Below the pieces are notes generated by a model. The model searched no databases. It was not told the DNA's origin and worked only from the letters and a program-made list of their open reading frames with translations. Below, piece after piece: positions 1 to 9,289 of a DNA stretch of 64,000 nucleotides. The translations under genes and the position numbers were made by a program. The stretch is from Edaphobacter acidisoli. Its GTDB lineage: Bacteria > Acidobacteriota > Terriglobia > Terriglobales > Acidobacteriaceae. The first letter of the stretch is position 1, and each line of letters starts with the position of its first letter. Location: assembly GCF_014642855.1 (NCBI RefSeq), contig NZ_BMJB01000001.1:930001-994000 (forward strand), read 5' to 3'.

Positions 1-666
1 CCACTTATTCCCTTGCAGCTTCCGCACCATCGCACGCGCCGCAAAGTCCGGCACATCGATCGGCTTCGGCGAAAGCGCAGCCAGCAGCCTGTGCACGCCC
101 GCAATATCGTCAGGTGAAAACAGCTCCGGCCCAAACGTCGCCGGAAAATAAGTCCCCGCGCTGTCATAAACAACCAACCGGTCCACCAGCGCAGGATGGT
201 CATACGCCAGCTTCAGCGCAATCCACCCACCCATCGACCACCCACCCACATCCGCGCGCGGCACATGCATCGCCTGCATGAAGCTCACCACCGCCGCCTC
301 TTCCATCGGAATCGAGTAGCTCGCATCCTTTGGCTTCGACGAGCGCCCATACCCCGGCAAATCCGGCGCATACACATGAAATCCATGCGCAGCCAGCGAA
401 GGAATCATCGCCGCCCAATCTTCCGACCGCGCACCCAACCCATGCACCAGCACCAGCGGAGTATTCGCCGAACCTGCCACAGCAGGCGCCTCAAGATAGT
501 GAATCCTGTACCCACCCGCCTCGATGTACTCGCTCTTCACACCATCGCGCCGCAGATGCAGCCGCGTGATCTGATCATTCACCCACAGCGGCTGGAAATA
601 GAAGGTAAGGCAGACCACCGCGACGAGCACCATCAACACCACCACCACTCGCCACAGTACCTTCAT
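1..666 (-). CDS. alpha/beta hydrolase, C-terminus beyond left edge
   Basis: The reading frame stays open from an ATG at 664-666 to base 1, so about 222 N-terminal residues are visible and the C-terminus is missing. An N-terminal hydrophobic segment (about residues 5-25) suggests a membrane anchor or signal. The alpha/beta-hydrolase fold shows as the oxyanion motif HGLGAR near residue 75, a DLPGYGRS segment near 102, and the nucleophile elbow GWSMGG with Ser about 144. The acid and histidine of the triad would lie in the missing part. Substrate cannot be told; esterases, haloperoxidase-like enzymes and C-C hydrolases share these motifs. It is 13 bases from the start of the gene preceding it on this strand's downstream side, the nitroreductase, so co-transcription is plausible. 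Confidence 0.85.
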   Translation of the reverse strand, partial: MKVLWRVVVVLMVLVAVVCLTFYFQPLWVNDQITRLHLRRDGVKSEYIEAGGYRIHYLEAPAVAGSANTPLVLVHGLGARSEDWAAMIPSLAAHGFHVYAPDLPGYGRSSKPKDASYSIPMEEAAVVSFMQAMHVPRADVGGWSMGGWIALKLAYDHPALVDRLVVYDSAGTYFPATFGPELFSPDDIAGVHRLLAALSPKPIDVPDFAARAMVRKLQGNKW

Positions 667-678
667 CGTGCCGTCTCC

Positions 679-1326
679 CTACTTCAGCGGTTTGCCATAC
701 TCGTCGCCAAACACCGTGTGGGCCATATCGAATCGCCCGCCGTTGTACTTGTCCTCACCCTTCAGGTGTCCCACGCCAAGCAGCGCCACCACCCAATAAC
801 TCAGCGGCAGCTTCAGCACCTCATGCACCTTGTCCTGCTCGAAGCCCTCCATCGGGGCCGTATCGTAGCCCATCACCTCAGCCATCAGCATCATGTGGGT
901 GAAGGCGATCATCACCATCTTGTTCAGCCAGCCATGCATCTGGTCAGCATTGAAGCTCAGCATGTAGTTTGTCACGCTGTTGTGAGCCTGCGCTGCATAA
1001 CTCTCCGGCATTCCACCTGCGCGCCCCTGCTGCAGCATCAGGTCTACATCCTTGCGCCATCCATCCGCATCGCCACAGGCCACAATCACCGCCGAAGCCT
1101 CTTCCACCTTTGCCTGATTGAAGCTCGCCGCGCGCAGCCTCCGCTTTTGCTCCGGTGCCTGCACCACAACAAAGCGCCACGGCTGCATGTTGTAGCCACT
1201 GGGAGCATGCAATCCTGCATCCAGAATGCGTTGCAGGTCTCCTTCTGGAATAGGCGCTCCATCAAAGCTAGGGGTCGCCCGTCGTTCTGCAATCGCCTGG
1301 CTCAACGTCTTTTCGATCTTTGCCAT
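679..1326 (-). CDS. nitroreductase family protein
   Basis: A 215-residue protein of the FMN-dependent nitroreductase fold, about the usual length. The N-terminal region has the family's basic phosphate-binding stretch (ERRATPSFD, residues 14-22), followed by HAPSGYNMQPWRF, typical of the FMN pocket, and the C-terminal region ends in the conserved strand and loop VVALLGVGHL. Such enzymes reduce nitro groups, quinones or flavins with NAD(P)H; the physiological substrate is not predictable. An AGAGAGAAG stretch just upstream of ATG supports the start. It precedes the alpha/beta hydrolase on the same strand with a 12-base gap, suggesting a two-gene operon. Confidence 0.88.
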   Translation of the reverse strand: MAKIEKTLSQAIAERRATPSFDGAPIPEGDLQRILDAGLHAPSGYNMQPWRFVVVQAPEQKRRLRAASFNQAKVEEASAVIVACGDADGWRKDVDLMLQQGRAGGMPESYAAQAHNSVTNYMLSFNADQMHGWLNKMVMIAFTHMMLMAEVMGYDTAPMEGFEQDKVHEVLKLPLSYWVVALLGVGHLKGEDKYNGGRFDMAHTVFGDEYGKPLK

Positions 1327-1465
1327 CGTCTTCTCTCTAACTGTCTGCTGCCAAACTGGGAGATAAACCTATTCAAACAAATCTGCGAAATCCACCTTAC
1401 TCAAACGTTTTCCAAGATAGCATCCTGTCGCGCAATTCTCTCGCGTCGCAAAGAAAATTCTTCGG

Positions 1466-2491
1466 CTAATGAATCTCACTCATCGCCTGCTCCGTCGCAA
1501 ACGGATTCTGCCCCGGAGCCACAGCAAAGATCCACACGCCATGAAACGCCGTCCGCAACTCCGGATACGCCGCCACCAGCGCGCTCATCGCCGCTGCATT
1601 GCGTTTGTTCGCCGTAGCCACATCGCCAATCTGATCGACCTTCAACCGCGCAGCCACATCCACCTTCTCCTTGCCCAACGAATCATCCACGCCCAGGCTT
1701 GTAAAGTGAAACTCCTGGCCATCCGCGCTCTTCACCACCAGCGGCGCCTGCACACTCACGCCCTCCGACAACTGCGGCGGAGCAGCAGCCGTCTGCTCCG
1801 ACCTCAGCTTCTGCAGATGCGTGCTCTGAATAAACCGCGCAGGCCGCAGCAACTCCCCGGCCTCCTGGTAGTAGAGCCACGCATTCCAATGCTGATTGTT
1901 CGCCGCCATCGTGCGCGCCTGCCGCCAGTACCACAGCCCATCGTGCCCCGCGGCCCACATCGCCGTCGGATAGAAACCAGCCAAAGCCCACTTGCTCTGC
2001 ACCTGCTTCAGCAGAAACGAGAGCCGCCACGGCGAGGTCGCATTCTGCACCTCCGTAATAACGAAGGCATACTTCCCCGTATCGAGACCCGGTATCGAAA
2101 AGTCCGCCTCTGCCGGCGACTTATTCAGCGAGCAATAAAACTGCGCCTCCGGCTGGCTGCCATTCGCGTTGTGTTTCGCATCCGAGTCATCGAGCAGATA
2201 AACCTGCTCCACCACAATCGCCCCGCCCTTCAGCTTCGGAGTCACACCGTTCACAACATCGGGCAGGCTGCCAAAGTCCTTCGCATACTCAGGCACAAGC
2301 GCAGCCTGCAGATCGCTGACGTTGCCATCCTGCACCATTGCGGCCAGCTCCTTTGCACGCGCGGCCAATGCGTCACGATCCGTAGCCGCCATCTGCGACT
2401 GCGTCGTGCATACCTCTGCCTGCACCAGCCCAGGCACAACCAACAGCGAAGCCAGCAACACCACCCGTACTCTCATCATCCTGCTCATCAT
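1466..2491 (-). CDS. secreted protein of unknown function
   Basis: About 341 residues from the ATG at 2489-2491, chosen because an AGGTGA ribosome-binding site precedes it; an in-frame upstream ATG would add 11 residues. The N-terminus is a signal peptide: a basic start, a hydrophobic core (VVLLASLLVVPGL) and a cleavage-type VQA-E. The mature part is soluble, with a tryptophan-rich segment in the middle (MWAAGHDGLWYWRQAR) and no membrane helices. No catalytic motif is recognised. Similar exported proteins are common in acidobacteria, but no function can be assigned. Confidence 0.75.
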   Translation of the reverse strand: MMSRMMRVRVVLLASLLVVPGLVQAEVCTTQSQMAATDRDALAARAKELAAMVQDGNVSDLQAALVPEYAKDFGSLPDVVNGVTPKLKGGAIVVEQVYLLDDSDAKHNANGSQPEAQFYCSLNKSPAEADFSIPGLDTGKYAFVITEVQNATSPWRLSFLLKQVQSKWALAGFYPTAMWAAGHDGLWYWRQARTMAANNQHWNAWLYYQEAGELLRPARFIQSTHLQKLRSEQTAAAPPQLSEGVSVQAPLVVKSADGQEFHFTSLGVDDSLGKEKVDVAARLKVDQIGDVATANKRNAAAMSALVAAYPELRTAFHGVWIFAVAPGQNPFATEQAMSEIH

Positions 2492-2769
2492 GCAATCTTC
2501 ACCTGGCTCTAAAGACTGACGCATGAATGCGAAAGCCTCATAAGAGTCAAGGGACAGTCTATAGCAGCAGAAAATTCATCGCACACAAAATCCCATTCAC
2601 CTTTTCATGCCGTCGCACTTCATGCCACCACGAATCTCGCCACGGTATTGATCGCGAATCATCCCCAAAAGAAGAACATTCCCATATCTTCAACCCGACG
2701 CGATAAACTTCTGATAAACACGAGCGAGCGATGACCTTCCACCGCTCATTCGCGTCCTACGAATATAAG

Positions 2770-3516
2770 ATGCGCAGTCAAACAACAATACGGTTCGCTG
2801 TAGCAGGCTGCGCACTCTGCTCAACGCTGCTGTGCGCTCAGACACCTCGCACCCAGCCCAGCAAGCCGTCAGCGACTATCGCAGCAACGCCGCAACCTGC
2901 CACGCAGCCAATCACGGCCCCGCCACTCTTACCGGCAGAACAGCCAGCGCAGCCCGCCACCGTAACCTACTCGAACGGCCTCCTCACCGTCACGGCCCAC
3001 AACTCCAGTCTGAATCAGATTCTCCGCGACATCTCCCACGAGACCAGCATGAAGATCACCGGCGGCGTTGCCGACGAGCGCGTCTTCGGCAACTATGGTC
3101 CCGAGCCCGCGGCCCAGGTACTGAACTCGCTGCTCGACGGAACCTCCAGCAACATACTCCTCGTCGGCAGCAACGGCCCCGCTCCAGCCGAGCTGGTCCT
3201 TACCCCACGCAACGGCGGCCCAACCCCACCCAGCACCATGGCATTCACAGCCAGCCGCAACCAGCAGCCCGAGCAGCCGCAGCCATCGAAGTCGAATCCC
3301 AACTCCGGTCTCGACGAGAGCGCGCCAGTCAACCCGCCGGAGACAACGCCACAACCCGCTCCACCTGCAGACAAAGAATCAAATCAGGGATCAGACCAGC
3401 AGTCGCCCAACGGAGTCAAAACCCCGCAAGACATCTTCAATCAGCTCATGAAGCTCCGCCAGCAGAACAGCCAGCCGCAGAACAACCAACAGCAGAACAA
3501 TCAACAACAGCAGTAG
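2770..3516 (+). CDS. secreted protein with secretin/STN-like domain and Gln/Asn-rich tail
   Basis: About 248 residues. Translation from 2770 gives a compact signal peptide (MRSQTTIRFAVAGCALCSTL then CAQ); an ATG at 2731 would add 13 residues. After a Pro/Thr/Ala-rich linker, a segment of about 70 residues resembles the short N-terminal domain of secretins and TonB receptors (LTVTAHNSSLNQILRDIS followed by a GNYGPEPAAQVLNSLLDG helix). The C-terminal 80 residues are Pro/Gln/Asn-rich and end in a near pure Gln-Asn run. A periplasmic scaffold or secretion-associated role is an inference from the STN-like segment only. Confidence 0.7.
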   Translation: MRSQTTIRFAVAGCALCSTLLCAQTPRTQPSKPSATIAATPQPATQPITAPPLLPAEQPAQPATVTYSNGLLTVTAHNSSLNQILRDISHETSMKITGGVADERVFGNYGPEPAAQVLNSLLDGTSSNILLVGSNGPAPAELVLTPRNGGPTPPSTMAFTASRNQQPEQPQPSKSNPNSGLDESAPVNPPETTPQPAPPADKESNQGSDQQSPNGVKTPQDIFNQLMKLRQQNSQPQNNQQQNNQQQQ

Positions 3517-3734
3517 CGTGCAAGCCCACAGCATCATTCCCCCCCACCCAGTTGTCATCCTTCATTTCCCCACCCAGTTGTCATCCTTCATTTCCCCACC
3601 CAATTGTCATCCTTCCGCGCAGCGGGAAGACCTGCTTTTGTTTGTCATCCCCGTAGGGGATCTGCATTTGCCTTTGCAGTTGCCTCTCGTTTGCATTACG
3701 CCAACAGCAAAGATGCCCCGCACACGCAAAAAAA
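3517..3734. other. intergenic repeat-rich stretch without a gene
   Basis: Between the stop of the STN-like gene and the terminator at 3728. It holds the 26-bp tandem repeat and GTCATCC-type dispersed repeat sequence. Open frames here (for example from 3518 or 3604 on the plus strand) translate the repeats and run antisense through the 57-residue gene, so they are not considered genes. Confidence 0.6.
3544..3614. repeat. 26-bp tandem repeat, 2.7 copies
   Basis: Two identical 26-base units (3544-3569 and 3570-3595) and a third partial, one-base-different copy (3596-3614), each built around GTTGTCATCCTTCATTTCC. It runs into further GTCATCC-containing sequence up to about 3660 (GTCATCCTTCCGCGCAGCGG and GTCATCCCCGTAGGGGATC), which looks like a dispersed intergenic repeat. 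It lies between the STN-like gene and the terminator of the small minus-strand gene. Confidence 0.85.
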
Positions 3735-3756
3735 ATCAGGAGCCTCAGCTCCTGAT
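3728..3756 (-). terminator. intrinsic terminator of small membrane-protein gene
   Basis: A perfect 9-bp stem, ATCAGGAGC (3735-3743) and GCTCCTGAT (3748-3756), with a 4-base loop. Read on the minus strand it is followed by a run of eight T (the A-run at 3728-3735 on the plus strand). It lies about 30 bases downstream of the stop of the minus-strand gene ending at 3788. Confidence 0.85.
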
Positions 3757-3787
3757 CTCATTCCGCTTCAACCAATCTCTGGAATCG

Positions 3788-3961
3788 TTATCCTTTTGCC
3801 AACCCAGTCGGGGCCACGACTCCCTGGGCCGCGCGACCAGCCGCCACCTGGCGGGCATGAATCCGGAACAGCCGGAACATCGAAATGCAGATCCCATACG
3901 CTACAAGCACTCCGAACGCCAACGACGCACATACCGCAGAGATCAAAACAATCGAGTTCAC
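3788..3961 (-). CDS. small membrane protein, 57 residues
   Basis: A GTG-initiated frame of 58 codons with a strong AAGGGAGT ribosome-binding site five bases upstream and an intrinsic terminator just downstream. The product begins VNSIVLISAVCASLAFGVLV, a single hydrophobic helix of about 28 residues, followed by a basic cytoplasmic-type stretch (RLFRIHARQ) and a short polar tail. The placement of ribosome site, helix and terminator argues that this is a real gene. Similar tiny single-pass proteins occur in acidobacteria; no function is known to me. Confidence 0.72.
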   Translation of the reverse strand: MNSIVLISAVCASLAFGVLVAYGICISMFRLFRIHARQVAAGRAAQGVVAPTGLAKG

Positions 3962-4212
3962 TTGCTACTCCCTTGAGATTAGGCCAGCACTCCAGCCCGC
4001 GTTTCTATTGTGCCATTATTGCCTCATGCACACCCATCATGACAATGCCCCAAACGTAAAACGCTGTTGCGTCTTCAGATACATCTTTCGTGTTACGAAA
4101 ATAAAGTGAACTTTCCACAGACCACCGCCACCCCAAACAGGCAACCTCGCTTCCTCTCCCCCGATGCCTTATCCTAAAGACTTGGTTTGAGAGGGCCAGC
4201 CGCACCACCTGC

Positions 4213-7200
4213 ATGGGCATCACACACATCACCGTTCGCGGCGCGCGCCAGCACAATCTGCGCAACGTCAACGTCAGCATTCCGCGCAATACCCTCACGG
4301 TCGTCACCGGACTCTCCGGCTCCGGCAAGTCCTCCCTCGCCTTCGACACCATCTACGCCGAAGGCCAGCGCCGCTACGTCGAAACCCTCTCCGCCTACGC
4401 CCGCCAGTTCCTCGACCAGATGGAACGCCCCGACGTCGACGCCATCGACGGCCTCTCGCCCGCCATCTCCATCGAGCAAAAAACCACCAGCCGCAGCCCG
4501 CGCTCCACCGTCGGCACCATCACCGAAATCTACGACTATCTTCGCCTGCTCTACGCCTCCGTCGGCCAGCCCCACTGCCCTAACTGTGGCCGCCCCATCA
4601 CTCGTCAATCCGCCGAACAGATCGTCGAACGCATCGCCGCACTCTCACCCGGCGAACGCATCACCGTCTACGCGCCCATCGTGCGCGGCCGTAAGGGCGA
4701 GTTCCGCGAAGAGCTCGAATCCCTCGACCAGCAAGGCTTCCGTGTCCGCATCGACGGCGAGATCACCGAGATCGCCGAAGGCATGCGCCTCGAAAAGCGC
4801 AAGAACCACACCATCGAAGCCATCGTCGATCGCATCATCCTCAAACCCCTTCCCGGCGACACAAAATTCGACACCCGCCGCCTCGAAACCAGCGTCCAGA
4901 AGGCCCTCCAGATGGCCAACGGCCTGGTCCTCATCGGCATTCAAAACCCCGACACACGCCAGCAGGACGAGACCCTCTACAGCTCCTCCATGGCCTGCCC
5001 CGACTGCGGCATCAACGTTCCACGCCTCGAACCGCGCAGCTTCAGCTTCAACTCCACCTACGGCGCCTGTCCCAACTGCCACGGCCTCGGCAGCATCTAC
5101 GACTTCGACCCCGCTAAGACCATCACCGACTGGTCCAAGCCCCTGCTCGACGGCGCCATGGGCCCCGGCTCCGGCTCCGCCTACCTGCTACGCCTCATCA
5201 AGCTCGCCGCCGAAAAATACAAGATCGACATCCGCAAGCCCTTCGAACAGCTCACGCCCGAGCAGCAGAACCTCTTCCTCTACGGCCCACCCCGCTCGGA
5301 AGCCGGCCGCACCGGCTTCCACGGCATCTTCAACTACCTCCGCTCCAACCTCGAAGACACCAAATCCGAGGGCTACCGCGAGTACATGATGCAGTACATG
5401 TCGGCCTCCACCTGCCCCGTCTGCAAAGGCCGCCGCCTCCGCCCCGAATCCCTCGCCGTCACCATCGCAATCCAACTAACAACCGGCAACCAGCAACCAA
5501 CAACCTTCTCCATCGCCGACTTCACCGCCCAATCCCTCGAACGCTCCCTCACCGCCGCACGCGCCATGCACTTCACCGGCCGCGACCGCATCATCGCCGA
5601 CCGCCTCCAGCGCGAGATCATCGAACGCCTCGAATTTTTGAACGCCGTCGGCCTCAGCTACCTCTCGCTCGACCGCAGCGCCGCAACACTCTCCGGCGGC
5701 GAAGGCCAGCGCATCCGCCTCGCCACGCAGATCGGCTCCAAGCTCCGCGGCGTCCTCTACGTCCTCGACGAGCCATCCATCGGCCTGCACCAGCGCGACA
5801 ACCAGCGCCTCCTCAACGCACTCGAAAACCTCCGCGACCTCGGCAACACTGTCCTCGTCGTCGAGCACGACGAAGATACCATCCGCAAAGCCGACTACGT
5901 CCTCGACCTCGGCCCCGGCGCCGGCAAAAACGGCGGCCACCTCATCGCCGACGGCACGCCACAACAAATCATGGACACGCCCGCGTCCATCACCGGCCAA
6001 TATCTAGCAGGCAAAATCGAAATCCTCGCCCGCACTCAGCCGCGCCCGCTCAACGGCAACTGGATCACCGTCGAAAACGCCCGCGCCCACAACCTCAAAG
6101 ACATCACCGTCCACTTCCCGCTCGGCGTTATGACGGTCATCACCGGCGTCAGCGGCAGCGGCAAAAGCACTCTCGTCAACGACATCCTCTACCGCGCATT
6201 AGCGAAGGAACTCTACGGCTCACGCGAAGAGCCCGGCCAGCACGGCCGCGTCGTCGGCATCTCCCAGATCGACAAAGTCATCGAGATCGACCAGTCCCCC
6301 ATCGGCCGCACCCCGCGCAGCAATCCAGCCACCTACACCGGAGTCTTCTCGGCCATCCGCGATCTCTTCGCCATGCTGCCCGAGTCGCGCGAGCGCGGCT
6401 ACAAACCCGGCCGCTTCAGCTTCAACGTCCAGGGCGGACGCTGCGAAGCCTGCCAGGGCGAAGGCCAGCGACGCATCGAGATGAACTTCCTCCCCGACGT
6501 CTACGTCCAGTGCGAAGTCTGCAACGGCCGCCGCTACAACCAGGAGACGCTCTCCGTCCGCTTCAACGGCTACTCCATCGCCGACATCCTCGACCTCTCC
6601 ATCGCCGACGCCCTGCCCGTCCTCAAAGACATCCCCGCCGTCAACCAACGCCTCCAGACGCTCGTCGACGTCGGCCTCGGCTACATCCATCTCGGCCAGT
6701 CCGCCACCACGCTCTCCGGCGGCGAAGCCCAGCGCATGAAGCTCGCCCGCGAGCTCTCCAAGCGCCAGACCGGCCGCACCCTCTACCTGCTCGACGAACC
6801 CACCACCGGCCTCCACTTCGACGACGTGCGCCGCCTCCTCGAAGTCCTCCACCGCCTCACCGACCTCGGCAACACCGTCATCATCATCGAGCACAACCTC
6901 GACATCATCCGCAACGCCGACTACATCCTCGACATGGGTCCCGAAGGCGGCGAAGGCGGCGGCCAGGTCATCGCCCACGGCACACCCGAGCAAGTCGCCA
7001 CCGTCCGCGACTCGCACACCGGCCAGTTCCTCGCCCGCTATTATTCAGCTCATCTCCACTCAACCAACGGCTCCAGCACCTCCAGCCACGCCGGCCCGCA
7101 ACCCGCCGTCATCGTCCCTGAAGACAAAAAGAAAGAGCGCGGCAAATTCATCCCGCCCGAAAAGAAGACCGGCATCGCCAAACCCAGCGCAGCCAAACCG

Positions 7201-7323
7201 GCCGAGCGGAGCGTCAAAACAACCACCGCAAAACCAGCCAAATCCGCCCCAGCGAAAAAAGCCACACCTACGTCCGAAATTAAGCAAAAATCAAAAGCCG
7301 AGCCACGCAGCAGGAAAGCATGA
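4213..7323 (+). CDS. uvrA: excinuclease ABC subunit A (UvrA) with Lys/Ala/Pro-rich tail
   Basis: A 1036-residue UvrA, the DNA-damage-sensing ATPase of nucleotide excision repair, working with UvrB and UvrC. Two ABC ATPase units are complete: Walker [10 protein letters not shown] (33-41) and GVSGSGKST (about 644-652), signatures [11 protein letters not shown] (near 493) and [11 protein letters not shown] (near 835), and Walker B segments [12 protein letters not shown] and [12 protein letters not shown]. Cysteine pairs for the zinc modules are present ([32 protein letters not shown]). About 68 extra C-terminal residues (from about 969) are rich in Lys, Ala and Pro, beyond the usual UvrA end. 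A short insert after the CPVCKG module ([14 protein letters not shown]) has visibly different codon use. Its stop overlaps the start of the next gene. Confidence 0.97.
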   Translation: MGITHITVRGARQHNLRNVNVSIPRNTLTVVTGLSGSGKSSLAFDTIYAEGQRRYVETLSAYARQFLDQMERPDVDAIDGLSPAISIEQKTTSRSPRSTVGTITEIYDYLRLLYASVGQPHCPNCGRPITRQSAEQIVERIAALSPGERITVYAPIVRGRKGEFREELESLDQQGFRVRIDGEITEIAEGMRLEKRKNHTIEAIVDRIILKPLPGDTKFDTRRLETSVQKALQMANGLVLIGIQNPDTRQQDETLYSSSMACPDCGINVPRLEPRSFSFNSTYGACPNCHGLGSIYDFDPAKTITDWSKPLLDGAMGPGSGSAYLLRLIKLAAEKYKIDIRKPFEQLTPEQQNLFLYGPPRSEAGRTGFHGIFNYLRSNLEDTKSEGYREYMMQYMSASTCPVCKGRRLRPESLAVTIAIQLTTGNQQPTTFSIADFTAQSLERSLTAARAMHFTGRDRIIADRLQREIIERLEFLNAVGLSYLSLDRSAATLSGGEGQRIRLATQIGSKLRGVLYVLDEPSIGLHQRDNQRLLNALENLRDLGNTVLVVEHDEDTIRKADYVLDLGPGAGKNGGHLIADGTPQQIMDTPASITGQYLAGKIEILARTQPRPLNGNWITVENARAHNLKDITVHFPLGVMTVITGVSGSGKSTLVNDILYRALAKELYGSREEPGQHGRVVGISQIDKVIEIDQSPIGRTPRSNPATYTGVFSAIRDLFAMLPESRERGYKPGRFSFNVQGGRCEACQGEGQRRIEMNFLPDVYVQCEVCNGRRYNQETLSVRFNGYSIADILDLSIADALPVLKDIPAVNQRLQTLVDVGLGYIHLGQSATTLSGGEAQRMKLARELSKRQTGRTLYLLDEPTTGLHFDDVRRLLEVLHRLTDLGNTVIIIEHNLDIIRNADYILDMGPEGGEGGGQVIAHGTPEQVATVRDSHTGQFLARYYSAHLHSTNGSSTSSHAGPQPAVIVPEDKKKERGKFIPPEKKTGIAKPSAAKPAERSVKTTTAKPAKSAPAKKATPTSEIKQKSKAEPRSRKA

Positions 7324-8303
7324 ACGACCAGACTCCCAACATGCAGCCAAAGCGGCCCTTCGACCCTGTCTACGCCGCCGACGAACCCGGCGCAGCCACC
7401 CATCCCTTCCCGCGCCCCACCGGCGCCGAAGACCAGACCGCCCTCCTGCTCCCGCAAGGCCCCATCCCCACGCCCGACGACTACTCCCCGCGCCGCATCC
7501 CCCACCTCGGCCACGCCCTCGCCTTCGTCATCAACACCGGCATCATCCTCGTCCTCGCACAAGCTGTCTTTCTCGCGCTCGCACCGGCAGCCCGCAACCC
7601 GCACACCGGCGCGCACATGATCCCCACCACGCTCGACCCCAAGCTGCTCGTGGCGTCCATGGCCATCGCCTACATCGTCACCCTGGCCGAGGCCTGGACA
7701 TTCTTCCCCCTCCTCTGGCACCGCACCTTCTTCGAAGGCATCCGCTGGGACTACGCTACCGCCCGCCGCAACGCCTACCGCCTCATTCCGCTCGGCCTCG
7801 TCCTCGGCTGGACAGTCCAGGCCATCTCCTCACTCATCCCCGTGCCCAAGTCCATCCCGATGGACCGCTTCTTCCACACCACATCCGACGTCTGGCTCAT
7901 CACCATCTTCGGCACGTTGCTCGCTCCCTTGTTTGAAGAGATCTGCTTCCGCGGCTTCCTGCTACCCGCCTTCGCCATCGCCTACGACTGGCTCTCCCTG
8001 CCCAAGACCCCCATCGCCCACGAGCGCTGGCGCATGACCGTCAACATCACCCTGCCCGGCTTCATCTTCTCCGGAATCCTCACCAGCATCTTCTTCGCCC
8101 TGGTCCACGCCGAGCAGCTCGCCCACGCCTGGGTCGCGCTCTTCGTCCTCTTCTGCGTCTCGCTCATCCTCACCTGGATCCGCGTAAAGACCGCATCCGT
8201 AGCCTGCTCGACGCTGGTCCACGCCTGCTACAACCTCTCCGTCTTCATCTCCCTCTTCGTCGCCACCGGCGGCTACCGCCACCTCGACCGCATGACCCGC
8301 TAG
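7320..8303 (+). CDS. CPBP family intramembrane metalloprotease
   Basis: A 327-residue membrane protein starting at an ATG that overlaps the uvrA stop (ATGA), so the two are translationally coupled. About 60 polar residues precede at least six hydrophobic segments. The CPBP/Abi (Rce1-like) catalytic motifs are visible: EEICFRG (Glu-Glu and Arg), then FALVHAEQ with a conserved His, and a later HACYN. Bacterial members cleave or process membrane proteins or prenylated peptides, but most, including this one, have no assigned substrate. Pairing with uvrA probably reflects shared transcription only. Confidence 0.88.
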   Translation: MNDQTPNMQPKRPFDPVYAADEPGAATHPFPRPTGAEDQTALLLPQGPIPTPDDYSPRRIPHLGHALAFVINTGIILVLAQAVFLALAPAARNPHTGAHMIPTTLDPKLLVASMAIAYIVTLAEAWTFFPLLWHRTFFEGIRWDYATARRNAYRLIPLGLVLGWTVQAISSLIPVPKSIPMDRFFHTTSDVWLITIFGTLLAPLFEEICFRGFLLPAFAIAYDWLSLPKTPIAHERWRMTVNITLPGFIFSGILTSIFFALVHAEQLAHAWVALFVLFCVSLILTWIRVKTASVACSTLVHACYNLSVFISLFVATGGYRHLDRMTR

Positions 8304-8344
8304 AGGAGAGCGGCTTCCTCGTAGCTGTAGCCCCCTTCAACGCC

Positions 8345-8384
8345 GTCATTCTGACCCTGAACGAAGTGAAGGGGAAGAACCCCC
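8345..8384. repeat. REP-like GTCATTCTGA...GAAGTGAAGGGG element
   Basis: GTCATTCTGACCCTGAACGA followed by AGTGAAGGGGAAGAACCCCC. It contains a short GGGG-AAGAA-CCCC hairpin and resembles the CTGAGCGAAGTCGAAGG class of dispersed repeats that recurs at 10731-10758. Within the window it is related, not identical, to the other copies. Confidence 0.5.
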
Positions 8385-8488
8385 GCATTTTGCCCGAAGA
8401 GCCGCTAGATCTCCCCTGACGTATTTCCGCTTGGCCTCCTGCATTCCCATTCGGCCCCTTCTTGAATTTCCATTCCGCAGCGCAGCAG

Positions 8489-8520
8489 CCTGCCCTGAGC
8501 GCAGCCGAACGGGGAGGAAT
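8489..8520. repeat. REP-like CCTGAGCGCAGCCGAA element
   Basis: CCTGCCCTGAGCGCAGCCGA followed by ACGGGGAGGAAT. It matches the 10731-10758 segment (CCTGTCCTGAGCGAAGTCGA) at 17 of 20 positions. This short sequence is often seen dispersed between genes of high-GC bacteria. Confidence 0.6.
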
Positions 8521-8913
8521 CTGCTGCGCTCTCGCATCTCCGCCAATCTCGCCAGAACAAGTAGCCAAAACTTCATCCAGACCGCTTCACACAAGCCGAC
8601 ATATCAGTAGTAATCCGGTGTCGGCGAGTGCATTGGCGATTTACCACTCGTCCTAATGCGCGACGAATCATTCCGACTTGGGTAGGCACAAATCACCATA
8701 GGCGACAAACCAGCCAGGTGAGTTCGATGGTGCCGCGGGCCAATCTATGCGGGAAAGAATTGGGTTTGCTTTTGGGGCAAGATTTCGGGACATGGACCAA
8801 AGCCGGATCTGAAGGGCCTTTGATACGCTCCCTGCATGCATTTTGGGACTGAGATTCGGGACTGTGAAGTCCGTGATTTCAGCGTTTAGCGATTTCGCCC
8901 CAAAACTTACCCT

Positions 8914-8944
8914 TTGTGGGACACTCATCAGGTTTGGGTATACT
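8914..8944 (+). promoter_or_regulatory. possible sigma-70-type promoter for small gene at 8964
   Basis: A -10-like TATACT (8939-8944) with a poor -35-like TTGTGG (8914-8919) at 19-base spacing. The start codon of the next gene is 20 bases downstream of the -10, leaving room only for the AGAGGGAAG ribosome-binding site. Confidence 0.35.
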
Positions 8945-8963
8945 CCTCCGAGAGGGAAGACGA

Positions 8964-9176
8964 ATGAAAGTTAGCGTGAAAGACCTCCGTGTTTCAATGG
9001 ACCTTGGAAACAATGGAATCGAACTAGGCGTATACGACAACAAAGACGTATATCTCGGTGATCTTCGCATCGGCAGAGGAACCATTGAATGGTGCAAAGG
9101 GAAAACAAAGAAGGGCAACGGCGTTCAGAAGAAATGGCCCGAGCTGATCGCTTTGTTTGAAGACGGGAAGCAATAA
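8964..9176 (+). CDS. conserved hypothetical protein, 70 residues
   Basis: Starts at the ATG at 8964, preceded by AGAGGGAAG; an in-frame upstream ATG at 8916 lacks such a site. The 70-residue product is soluble, with alternating strands (VSVKDLRVSM, GIELGVYDN, YLGDLRIGRGTIEWCKG) and a C-terminal helix (KKWPELIALFED). It looks like a compact beta-rich domain. I do not recognise a named family and cannot assign a function. Its base composition is lower in GC than uvrA or pyrE nearby, consistent with an accessory gene. Confidence 0.7.
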   Translation: MKVSVKDLRVSMDLGNNGIELGVYDNKDVYLGDLRIGRGTIEWCKGKTKKGNGVQKKWPELIALFEDGKQ

Positions 9177-9289
9177 GCAGTCTTCGGGCCGTGCCGTAAA
9201 GGACACTTTTCGGAACGACAGCCCTTCACCGAGGTTGAACTAGGCGGTTCGTGCTGGCGGCGGCAGGCTTCGGTCTGCCGTTAGTCATT

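Larger units (their letters stand above)
8304..8963. other. 660-bp gene-free stretch with REP-like sequences
   Basis: No convincing gene. The first 250 bases contain two dispersed-repeat-like segments, at 8345-8384 and 8489-8520. Candidate frames here are fragments that translate the repeats. From about 8600 the composition becomes less GC-rich, and the last 50 bases carry a promoter-like sequence for the following small gene. Confidence 0.6.

Noticed and set aside
196..1617. 473-codon plus-strand open frame
   Set aside because: It runs antisense through the alpha/beta hydrolase and nitroreductase; the product is Arg/His-rich low-complexity sequence typical of a GC-rich antisense frame.
1469..2512. 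347-codon plus-strand open frame
   Set aside because: Antisense shadow of the secreted protein at 1466-2491; an Arg/His-rich product with no domain.
3544..3614. Possible CRISPR array
   Set aside because: The units are contiguous tandem copies without spacers, and no cas genes are near.
3518..4109. Overlapping plus-strand open frames after the STN-like gene
   Set aside because: They translate the tandem repeats and run antisense through the small minus-strand gene.
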